A DNA stretch of 16,859 nucleotides from JAAYCO01 sp964632015 (GTDB taxonomy: Bacteria > Planctomycetota > Phycisphaerae > SM23-33). This document shows, one piece after another, positions 7,351 through 13,893 of the stretch (its first letter is position 1; each line of letters starts with the position of its first letter). The stretch spans positions 1 to 16,859 of the forward strand of contig CAZWAT010000040.1 in the NCBI GenBank assembly GCA_964632015.1, written 5' to 3'. Under the pieces are notes generated by a model. It did not search any database, had not been told where the DNA came from, and saw only the letters and a list, made by a program, of their open reading frames with translations. A program made the translations under genes and the position numbers.

Positions 7351-8436
7351 TCATTTCTTCTTCGGCAGACGGTTCATGCTGTGGCACTGCTCGATGACCG
7401 CTATCTGCGTGCGAACCTGCTGGTGCGTGACAATAAGCTTGCCCTTGCCGGTGAGAACGTCATAGACGTTGTTATAGAACAACTTCGCCATGAAATTGAA
7501 GCCATCCTTTACCGCCATGCCCGAGGGTTCCCAAGTCTTTTCGACCCATGGTAGATCTTCTCTCACGAACTGGCGTTTAATCGACCAGCCTTTGTGCTGG
7601 CTCTGTTTTGGCGCCTTTTTCGGATCGTAATATTTCCAGGTTACGCGATTCTCGCCGGCCATGATTCCACCATACGCGCCGCTGACGTGGATGGTATCGC
7701 CCATGGGGTACGCCTGGTAGGAGTTGAGGACCACCTCCACAATCGGGCTTTTTGGCCCGTGCAGCACGATGATATCAAGGTCGTCCGCATCGCCGTAGGT
7801 TCCCGGCCCGGAGATCATCTTCGCGAAGACCTTGGGTTGTTTTCTGCCTTCTCCATAGAACATCACCGCATGGTCCATGGGGTGCGGGCCGGTGTTGTTA
7901 AGGCTTCCACCCCAGTTCTTCTGAAGCGTCTGCCAGTCCCACCTTCTTGCGAACCCGCTGTAGTTGAGGCGAACGTACAGCACATCGCCGATCACGCCGG
8001 ATTTGATGATGTCGCAGACCTTCATATAATATGGGCGGAACCGCGAATTCTGGAACGGCGCGAGCATCCTGCGGTTTTCTTTGGCGGCGGCGACCATCTT
8101 GTCGAAGTCCGCAACCTTGGTCGCCAGGGGCTTTTCGCACACGACGTTGTGCTTGAGGTTAAGGGCCTGGATGGTGCCCTTGGGATGTCCCGTGCTAGGC
8201 AAGGCGTTAACCACCAGATCGAGGTCGCGTTCTTTCTTGAGCAGTTCGCGATAGTCGGTGTATGTTCTCGCGCCAAACTCATGCTTCGCGTCCCTGCGGC
8301 GTTCGGCAAGCTCATCCGAGACCGCTACAATTTTGTATTGATCGGTCGCCTCGCGCAGCCAACGGGCGTGAATACCGTAACCGCTTCGTCCTTGTCCAAG
8401 AATACCAACGTTCAACACCTTCTTTACCTTCGCCAC
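7351..8436 (-). CDS. Gfo/Idh/MocA family NAD(P)-dependent oxidoreductase
   Basis: This 361-residue protein has an N-terminal Rossmann fold with GQGRSG (14-19) and EKPLA (101-105), whose Lys is the family's hallmark catalytic residue. GGSLNNTGPHPMDHA follows (176-190), matching the conserved GG..xDxGxHxxD region with His185 and Asp188. The C-terminal half is the usual alpha/beta substrate-binding domain. Such enzymes oxidise or reduce sugars, inositols or nucleotide sugars; the substrate cannot be read from sequence. The start is GTG at 8436, with AGGAG 7 bases upstream. There is no twin-arginine signal, unlike many planctomycete paralogues, so it should be cytoplasmic. It converges on the capA-like gene. 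A link to EPS sugar supply is possible, but it lies on its own transcription unit. Confidence 0.9.
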   Translation of the reverse strand: MAKVKKVLNVGILGQGRSGYGIHARWLREATDQYKIVAVSDELAERRRDAKHEFGARTYTDYRELLKKERDLDLVVNALPSTGHPKGTIQALNLKHNVVCEKPLATKVADFDKMVAAAKENRRMLAPFQNSRFRPYYMKVCDIIKSGVIGDVLYVRLNYSGFARRWDWQTLQKNWGGSLNNTGPHPMDHAVMFYGEGRKQPKVFAKMISGPGTYGDADDLDIIVLHGPKSPIVEVVLNSYQAYPMGDTIHVSGAYGGIMAGENRVTWKYYDPKKAPKQSQHKGWSIKRQFVREDLPWVEKTWEPSGMAVKDGFNFMAKLFYNNVYDVLTGKGKLIVTHQQVRTQIAVIEQCHSMNRLPKKK

Positions 8437-8497
8437 AATGCAACTCCTGTTCTGGGGCAGTGAAATACAAGTCTGTGTCGTTCACGAACCACAAATC

Positions 8498-8521
8498 CCG
8501 ATAATTGCCGGATGTTATCGG
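8498..8521. promoter_or_regulatory. Inverted repeat upstream of the oxidoreductase gene (candidate operator)
   Basis: CCGATAA (8498-8504) and TTATCGG (8515-8521) are perfect 7-bp inverted arms separated by 10 bases, about 62 bases upstream of the GTG start. The layout fits a dimeric repressor or activator site. A TTGACG lies just upstream on the minus strand, which could place the repeat over a promoter. It could instead be a weak hairpin after the small hypothetical gene, but no U-rich tract follows. Confidence 0.35.
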
Positions 8522-8569
8522 TAATAGGCAACGCTCGTCAAACATAAACACATGCTGTTCGCCCAGGCG

Positions 8570-9055
8570 TTATCTGTCTTTCGCCTGGTGAATCTTTCGA
8601 CGAAGGTAGTTGCGCTCGGTGAGCAGTCCGGCGGAGTCCCACGCCTTCATCACCGCCGAGGCAATGGACATGTTGGTCTTCTTGAGTTCTTCAAGTGCGG
8701 GCGCCTCGGATGAACCTTCCGGCGCGAAGAGAAACGCGTCGTGGGAATCTACGCTGAGAATGAACACGTCGTCGTTGGGCGGCCTGGACAGGCGAAGCTT
8801 CATATGCGGATAAAGCGAATTGCCAAGACGAATCCCGAAAGAACGCACATTTCCCAGCGGAGCATTAGAAGGGTCGCGCTGAACCTTCTCGCTCATGAGA
8901 TATTCGACGGGGTCGAAACCCTCGTCCGGAAGCGTCAACTGCACCTCGGGCGACGGGCCGTTGGGGTATGCGTGCCTGAGGTATATCTCAATCGCCCTCG
9001 ACAGGTCGTTGGCGGCTGGAATAGCGAGATGACTTTTGTTGTCTTTTTCAGTCAT
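8570..9055 (-). CDS. Hypothetical protein, 161 aa
   Basis: I do not recognise this protein. From the ATG at 9055 it is 161 residues, with no signal peptide, membrane segment or cysteine. It reads as a folded cytoplasmic protein: an N-terminal helix (about 15-30), a proline-rich linker (30-45), a likely beta-rich core (about 68-112, with MKLRLSRPPNDDVFIL and SVDSHDAFLF), and a charged helical C terminus (118-161, LEELKK... LTERNYLRRKI). The longer in-frame start at 9190 would run into the divergent response-regulator gene and adds a low-complexity Arg/Ala leader, so I reject it. The ribosome-binding site is weak. It is divergent from the response regulator (112 bases apart) and 133 bases upstream of the oxidoreductase gene on the same strand. 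Steady codon use supports a real gene. Confidence 0.65.
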   Translation of the reverse strand: MTEKDNKSHLAIPAANDLSRAIEIYLRHAYPNGPSPEVQLTLPDEGFDPVEYLMSEKVQRDPSNAPLGNVRSFGIRLGNSLYPHMKLRLSRPPNDDVFILSVDSHDAFLFAPEGSSEAPALEELKKTNMSIASAVMKAWDSAGLLTERNYLRRKIHQAKDR

Positions 9056-9079
9056 ATCAGAAGCACCAGATCGTATAGT

Positions 9080-9108
9080 ATTATAGAGGACGCAATAGAA
9101 TGCTCCAC
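9080..9108 (-). promoter_or_regulatory. Candidate promoter for the 161-aa hypothetical gene
   Basis: On the minus strand an exact TATAAT lies at 9085-9080. The position 17 bases upstream (9108-9103) reads GTGGAG, a poor -35 match. The start would be near 9073, leaving a leader of under 20 bases before the ATG at 9055. The -10 is good but the -35 is weak. Confidence 0.3.
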
Positions 9109-9167
9109 TGTTATTAGCTCTGTCGCTTAACCTGGCGCGCGGTAGCGCCCTAGCGTAAGTTGATGCT

Positions 9168-9602
9168 ATGAGCCATCGCCCGATTGTCATGGTCGTTGAA
9201 GACGATGTCGAGATGAATGAGCTTCAGCGGGAACTGCTCGCTGTTCACGGGCTCGACACTGTCGCAGCGTATACCGGAACCGAGGCCCTTGAAGTCTGCT
9301 CGCACTGCAAGACCGATGCGGTGCTGCTCGACATTATGCTGCCTGAAATGGACGGCTTTCAATGTTGCGAGCTACTCAAACACCGCGACGGCAAGAAGGT
9401 GCCTGTCGTCATCGTGACCGCGCTCGATAGCGAGGACTGTCGCAGGCGAGGTTTCGAGGCCGGTGCTGACGGTTACTTCGTCAAACCATTCGACCCCGAT
9501 GAAGTGGTGGATACCATCCGCCACCTCATTGACGAAGCCAACAACAAGCCCACCGACGAGACCAAGCCCATAAGGTCGGGCTCAGGAGATGGTCGATCCT
9601 GA
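9168..9602 (+). CDS. Single-domain response regulator (CheY-like receiver)
   Basis: This 144-residue protein is a receiver domain with little else. The acidic pair Asp12/Asp13 (VVEDD), the phosphoacceptor Asp55 (LLDIMLPEMDGF), Thr84 (VTALD) and Lys106 (VKPFD) are all present, so it should be phosphorylated normally. After about residue 125 there is only a short hydrophilic tail with no output domain. It would act by protein-protein contact, like CheY or Spo0F, or as a phosphate relay. No histidine kinase lies in the window, so its partner is unknown. The ATG has no clear ribosome-binding site. Its last 21 bases overlap the 3' end of the tRNA-binding-domain gene on the opposite strand. Confidence 0.9.
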   Translation: MSHRPIVMVVEDDVEMNELQRELLAVHGLDTVAAYTGTEALEVCSHCKTDAVLLDIMLPEMDGFQCCELLKHRDGKKVPVVIVTALDSEDCRRRGFEAGADGYFVKPFDPDEVVDTIRHLIDEANNKPTDETKPIRSGSGDGRS

Positions 9603-9941
9603 CGGTACGGGCGAGTCGGTTGTGATTATCACCACCTGCCTGTCGTCGCCTTCTTCGCTAGACGCGGCGAGCAGCATTCCCTGTGATTCGACGCCCCTCA
9701 TCTTGCGAGGTTCGAGATTCGCCACGATCACGATGTCCTTGCCAAGCAGACCCTCGGGCGGAGTGTAAGGCCTGAGCCCCGCGACAATCTGCCTCTGCTC
9801 GTCACCAAGATCAACCTTCAGCACATAGAGCCTGTCGGCATTGGGGTGCTCGGCAACTTCAAGAACGCGAGCGACGCGAAGGTCGAGTTTTGCGAAATCA
9901 TCGAATGTCACAACTGGCTTATCCGCAGGCGTTTCGGTCAT
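9582..9941 (-). CDS. metG: Stand-alone methionyl-tRNA synthetase beta / C-terminal tRNA-binding domain
   Basis: This 119-residue protein is essentially one OB-fold tRNA-binding domain of the EMAP/Trbp111/CsaA type. The core runs DLRVARVLEVAEHPNADRL (about 19-37), then QIVAGL, GKDIVIVANLEPRKMRG and SQGMLLAA. The HPNADRL and NLxPxKxxGxxSxGM blocks match the MetRS C-terminal family (TIGR00399-like). In many bacteria this domain is fused to MetG and helps dimerisation and tRNA binding. Here it is separate, so it may work as a MetRS beta subunit or a free tRNA-binding protein. AGAGG lies 7 bases before the ATG. It is not next to a metG catalytic gene in this window. The domain is certain; the partner is not. 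Confidence 0.88.
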   Translation of the reverse strand: MTETPADKPVVTFDDFAKLDLRVARVLEVAEHPNADRLYVLKVDLGDEQRQIVAGLRPYTPPEGLLGKDIVIVANLEPRKMRGVESQGMLLAASSEEGDDRQVVIITTDSPVPSGSTIS

Positions 9942-10298
9942 TTGTATTCCTCTGTAATTGCTGAGGGGGCAACGAACACCGCTCGCGCCCCGTCAACGGA
10001 TAAGCCTAAACCCCTCGTCGGCGACTTTCAAGCGTCTTTAGCGAACCAGAAGGCTCCACCGCAGCACATCGTGTGCGACTTTCTTTAATTGCAGCTTCAG
10101 GGCAGCTTGTTTGGACGCAGTTACCAAATACATAAGAACAGTAGAACAGTAGATTCGCCCTTTGCCTCGCTTGGCCCAGCACATCCGGACGAGCAATTAG
10201 GTTTCGGAAAGCCCCGCCCATTGTTGTATCATGTGCTCTTGCCTTTTTTGCAGATTACAGACTTTGCACACAGCGTTAATTGCCTGGAGCGTGAAAAC
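9942..10298. other. Intergenic region between divergent tRNA-binding and protease genes (357 bp)
   Basis: I see no convincing gene or structural RNA here; the short open frames lack recognisable protein or a good ribosome-binding site. It contains a 9-bp direct repeat GCGACTTTC at 10021-10029 and 10075-10083. A small hairpin (GCACA TCG TGTGC, 10064-10076) abuts the second copy and is followed by a T-rich stretch. GAACAGTA is repeated in tandem at 10136-10151. TATCAT at 10227-10232 could be a -10 for the rightward protease gene, but its -35 is poor. GGAG at 10286-10289 is the protease gene's ribosome-binding site. Confidence 0.5.
10003..10031 (-). promoter_or_regulatory. Candidate promoter for the tRNA-binding-domain gene
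   Basis: On the minus strand TTGAAA (10031-10026) and TAGGCT (10008-10003) are 17 bases apart, fitting a -35/-10 pair. It would start transcription about 55 bases before the ATG at 9941. The -10 matches consensus at only three positions, so this is weak. Confidence 0.25.
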
Positions 10299-11663
10299 AT
10301 GAAGAAAATCGTTGCGATGATTGCATTGGTGGCATCGCTTGCGGGTTCGAGCATCTGCCCGGCCCAGTCACCGGACGTCGAATACATGGACTTTCGCGAT
10401 GTGGTTCAAGGCGCGAAGGACAAGGTCTTTCCGTCAGTGGTCTTCATCAACTGCCTGCGTGAAACGCTCAGCAGCGGAAGGAAGATCACCGACAGGGTCT
10501 CGGGCAGCGGCGTCATCATCTCGGCCAACGGAGAGGTGCTGACCAACTGGCATGTGGTTGACAAGGCGGTGGAAGTTCGCTGCCTCCTGTCTGACGGCAG
10601 AGGACTGGACGCCACCATCGTCGGTACCGACAAAGACACCGACCTTGCTCTTATTCAACTGAAGTTGCCCGAAAACTCGCCACCCCTGCCCTATGCCGTG
10701 CTGGGCGATTCGACCACTCTGAGGGAAGGCGATTTTGTAATGGCGATGGGCGCGCCGTGGGGGCTCAATCGAAGCGTCTCGATAGGAATCATCTCCTGCA
10801 CCACGCGATTCCTGCCCGGAAACAGCGAGTACAGCCTGTGGTTGCAGACCGACGCAGCCATCAGCCCGGGAAACAGCGGTGGCCCGCTTGTCAACACCAG
10901 TGGCGAGATTGTCGGCATCAATACCAGGGGAATCATGTACGGCGGCGACATGGGCTTTGCGATTCCGTCCGTCACCGTTGCCCAGATTGTCAAACAGATT
11001 CGCGAATACGGAAAGGTCAACTGGAGTTGGCTTGGGCTTCAGCTTCAACCCATCAGAAATTTCGAACAGAATATCTACTACGAAGGCAAAGATGGCGTGA
11101 TTGTGGGCGAGACCGACCCCGAAAGCCCCGCCAGGCGAAGCGGAATCAGGTCACATGATCGCCTGCTCGCCGTCAATGGCAAAACCCTCACCGGACTGAC
11201 CGAGGAATGCCTACCCGCGATTCGCAACTTCCTGGGAATGCTCCCTATGCACGAACCTGCGGAGATCCTCCTGAAGCGCGGCGACGAGACAATGACTGTC
11301 ACCGTCACCCCAAGAGAAAAAGGACAGGTCGAAGGCGACGAGCTTGACTGCCCAAGATGGGACATGACAGTCAAGGCGATCAACCAGTTCGACAACCCCG
11401 ACCTGTACTTCCACCGCACCAAGGGCGTGTTCATCTATGGAGTGAAACAGCCTGGAAACGCCGCCAATTCGGGCCTGCAATCGAAAGACATAATTCTCAC
11501 CATCGACGGCGAGGAAGTCACCACCCTCGAAGACATCAGCACAATACACGCCACCGCGATTGAAAACGTCGCCACCAAGCACCGCCTGGTTGTTACGGTT
11601 CTTCGCAACGGCCTGTGGAGGCAGGTTGTGCTTGATTACTCGCGGGATTACGAAACACGATAA
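10299..11663 (+). CDS. Exported HtrA/DegP-like trypsin-like serine protease with two PDZ domains
   Basis: This 454-residue protein has a signal peptide (KKIVAMIALVASLAG, cleavage near residue 22) and should act in the periplasm or at the envelope. The protease domain carries a complete triad: His85 in LTNWHVV, Asp115 in DTDLALIQL and Ser193 in GNSGGPLV. GFAIPS (219-224) is also typical of the family. A first PDZ domain (about 243-338) has GVIVGETDPESPARRSGI and a second (about 362-447) has NAANSGLQSKDIILTIDG. HtrA proteases degrade or refold damaged envelope proteins. The ATG at 10299 is chosen for its signal peptide and GGAG 9 bases upstream; a longer frame from 10089 has neither. Its stop is 18 bases from the next gene, a large PDZ protein, so they are almost certainly co-transcribed. 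Confidence 0.92.
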   Translation: MKKIVAMIALVASLAGSSICPAQSPDVEYMDFRDVVQGAKDKVFPSVVFINCLRETLSSGRKITDRVSGSGVIISANGEVLTNWHVVDKAVEVRCLLSDGRGLDATIVGTDKDTDLALIQLKLPENSPPLPYAVLGDSTTLREGDFVMAMGAPWGLNRSVSIGIISCTTRFLPGNSEYSLWLQTDAAISPGNSGGPLVNTSGEIVGINTRGIMYGGDMGFAIPSVTVAQIVKQIREYGKVNWSWLGLQLQPIRNFEQNIYYEGKDGVIVGETDPESPARRSGIRSHDRLLAVNGKTLTGLTEECLPAIRNFLGMLPMHEPAEILLKRGDETMTVTVTPREKGQVEGDELDCPRWDMTVKAINQFDNPDLYFHRTKGVFIYGVKQPGNAANSGLQSKDIILTIDGEEVTTLEDISTIHATAIENVATKHRLVVTVLRNGLWRQVVLDYSRDYETR

Positions 11664-11681
11664 CAACACCGGGAGACCGAA

Positions 11682-13820
11682 ATGAACTGTAGATTTGCAA
11701 TCCTGGCCTTGTCAGCCATCTTCGCCGCTTCACCCGCGCTAACGCTTGGTGACAGCGAAACCCAACCGTCCAACCAGGTCGGGGCGATCGACACGTCTGA
11801 AACGCCTGAAGCCCTTGAGGACATTGAACTGCTTGAGGACCTCGCCCCAGCGATGGCCGTGGTCGAGTACACGCTGCGTTACGACGATGGCAAGGCGGTG
11901 AGGGAAAACCTCATCATTGAACAGCGCCCGCTTGAAATGTCCGCCATCGTGCTGACGCCGACAATGGTGGTTTCAAGAGACGCGATGATCCATCAGCGGT
12001 TCATCGAGAGCATTCATGTCCGCCGAGGCGACCAGCGGGTGCCCGCGAAGATCAGTGCCTACGCCGTCGACGTGCCGGGCGTCTTTCTTGAGCTTGACGA
12101 ACCGCTTGAAAACGTCCAACCGCTGGAGTTCGACGCCTCGGCCGAGGGGCCCTACAAGGCGCTCGCATTGCAGACCACGGACGGAATGTGGCAGATGCGA
12201 GCCAAAACCTTCTCGCTCGCCGCGGCGGTGACAGTCGGTGGTGGCAAATCTTACTGGCCCAACGGCAAGGAACTTGTCATAGACAAACAGGGCACGCCAG
12301 TGGGAGTCATATACTCCACCAGGTTCGCCGACAGCGATTCATGGAAAGGCTCGCCGCTGGATTGGCCTATCTACAGCGCCGAGCAGCGAGAGATGATGCT
12401 TGCGGACCTTCAGACGAAAATTGACAACGCCCTGCTACCAGTGGTGCTGAACTTCCGCAGCCCCCGGCGGCGCGAGACAGAGAGCTACTACCAGAACTCC
12501 GAAGAGCCAACAGTCATGTACGTGCTCGGAGCACTGGTCGAACCCGACCGAATGGTCATATTCGCCAACCTTACCCCCATCAACACCGCCAGGCTCGAAC
12601 GGATAACCGTAAATGCGCCTGAAGGCAAAATCGACGCGACGTTCAAAGGAACCTTGCGCGATTACGGATGCTTTGTGGCGAAACTCGAAAAGCCCCTACC
12701 GGCGCCACTGACCTTCGCCTCCACCGACATGACCTCGCTTTACGACAAACTGCTGCTCAGTGCCGAGGTGCTCGTACGGGGCGAGCAGCGGATAACCCAC
12801 CTGCTGCACAGCCGACTGGTCGGATTTTCCATGGGACGGGCCCGACGACTTAACCCGAGCTTCGCCAACTCTGAAGATAACATGTTCAGGTTTTTGCCCA
12901 CCGGCGAGTTGCTGGTCTGGCCCATGGCGAGAAGGCAAAAAGTTTCGGCGCAGGAACGCTACCACAGTGATATTGCCATCGACATGCCCTGCGGGGAGGT
13001 GATGACTGCAATCGGCGACCTGGCGTCAAATATCGACCCGAACAACGCGCCGCTGGATGAGAAGGAAGAATCACGCCTGGCGTGGTTGGGCGTTGAGCTT
13101 CAGCCGATGGATCGCGAACTTGCACGCGTCAACAATGTTGCGCATCTCACGAACGACGGCCAGATGGGCGCCATTGTCTCGTATATCTATTCCGACTCCC
13201 CCGCGGATAAGGCGGGCTTGAAGATGGGCGACATCGTCCTGAGACTTCATGTCAGCGGCGAACCAAAGCCAATTGACATCCAGATAGACGCGGGACGCTA
13301 TCGCGGATCATTCCCATGGGACAGGCTCGACGAGATTCCAGAGCAGTACTACGACCAGATTCCCACGCCCTGGGCCCCCGCGGAGAATTTTTTGACAAGG
13401 GCACTGACCGACCTGGGCTTCGGCAGGGAGTTCACGCTTGAGTACTTCCGTGACGGTGAGTTGAAGACAGCGGGTTTGAACATCGTGAAAAGCCCAGAGC
13501 ATTACAACTCCGCCAACAGGTTCAAAGCCGATGATCTGGGCCTGACCGTGCGCAATCTCACATACGAGGTTCGTCGGTACTTCCAGCGACTCGCCGACCA
13601 GCCGGGTATCATAATCTCAAACATCACGCCCGGCTCGAAGGCGTCAGTCGCGGGTCTCAAACCGTTCGAAATAATCACGCACGTGAACAACAAGCCAGTA
13701 TCGACCACGAGTGATTTCGAACAGGCCCTTACCGATCACACAGAGCTTAACCTGACGGTTCTTCGAATGATGAGAGGACGAACCGTGAAGATTCGGCTCG
13801 ACGCCCCGACAGGGCTGTAA
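11682..13820 (+). CDS. Exported PDZ protein with two degenerate trypsin-like (pseudoprotease) domains
   Basis: This 712-residue protein starts with a signal peptide (about 1-23) and an acidic linker. Aligned by eye with the protease upstream, it seems to hold two trypsin-like domains with no catalytic residues. In the first (about 58-215), VLTPTMVV, DVPGVFLEL and PNGKELV put Met95, Pro132 and Asn194 at the His, Asp and Ser positions. In the second (about 275-420), IFANLTP, GTLRDYGCFVAKL and PTGELLV put Leu297, Gly329 and Thr407 there. Two PDZ-like segments follow: about 465-600, with SDSPADKAGLKMGDIVL and a long insert, and about 618-706, with TPGSKASVAGLKPFEIITHVNN. GGGAG precedes the ATG. 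It is co-transcribed with the active protease and may regulate or scaffold it. PDZ is confident; the pseudoprotease reading rests on short motif alignments. Confidence 0.8.
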   Translation: MNCRFAILALSAIFAASPALTLGDSETQPSNQVGAIDTSETPEALEDIELLEDLAPAMAVVEYTLRYDDGKAVRENLIIEQRPLEMSAIVLTPTMVVSRDAMIHQRFIESIHVRRGDQRVPAKISAYAVDVPGVFLELDEPLENVQPLEFDASAEGPYKALALQTTDGMWQMRAKTFSLAAAVTVGGGKSYWPNGKELVIDKQGTPVGVIYSTRFADSDSWKGSPLDWPIYSAEQREMMLADLQTKIDNALLPVVLNFRSPRRRETESYYQNSEEPTVMYVLGALVEPDRMVIFANLTPINTARLERITVNAPEGKIDATFKGTLRDYGCFVAKLEKPLPAPLTFASTDMTSLYDKLLLSAEVLVRGEQRITHLLHSRLVGFSMGRARRLNPSFANSEDNMFRFLPTGELLVWPMARRQKVSAQERYHSDIAIDMPCGEVMTAIGDLASNIDPNNAPLDEKEESRLAWLGVELQPMDRELARVNNVAHLTNDGQMGAIVSYIYSDSPADKAGLKMGDIVLRLHVSGEPKPIDIQIDAGRYRGSFPWDRLDEIPEQYYDQIPTPWAPAENFLTRALTDLGFGREFTLEYFRDGELKTAGLNIVKSPEHYNSANRFKADDLGLTVRNLTYEVRRYFQRLADQPGIIISNITPGSKASVAGLKPFEIITHVNNKPVSTTSDFEQALTDHTELNLTVLRMMRGRTVKIRLDAPTGL

Positions 13821-13841
13821 CTTCAGACGCTATCAACACAG

Positions 13842-13878
13842 GACGCCGGACGGGTTGAAAGACTCGCCCGGCGTCTTT
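13842..13878 (+). terminator. Rho-independent-type terminator of the protease/PDZ operon
   Basis: GACGCCGG (13842-13849) pairs perfectly with CCGGCGTC (13868-13875). After one mismatch, CGGG (13851-13854) can continue the stem with CTCG (13863-13866), including one G-T pair, around a short loop. TTT follows at once. It begins 21 bases after the PDZ gene's stop and lies before the end of the convergent HD-GYP gene. The T run is short but the stem is strong. Confidence 0.65.
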
Positions 13879-13893
13879 GCGTTCAATTGCCTG

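Noticed and set aside
7594..8463. 289-codon open frame opposite the oxidoreductase gene
   Set aside because: Antisense shadow with no family features. The minus-strand frame has Rossmann and EKP motifs and a good ribosome-binding site.
10089..10298. 70-residue N-terminal extension of the protease
   Set aside because: It would bury the signal peptide and has no ribosome-binding site; GGAG lies before the ATG at 10299.
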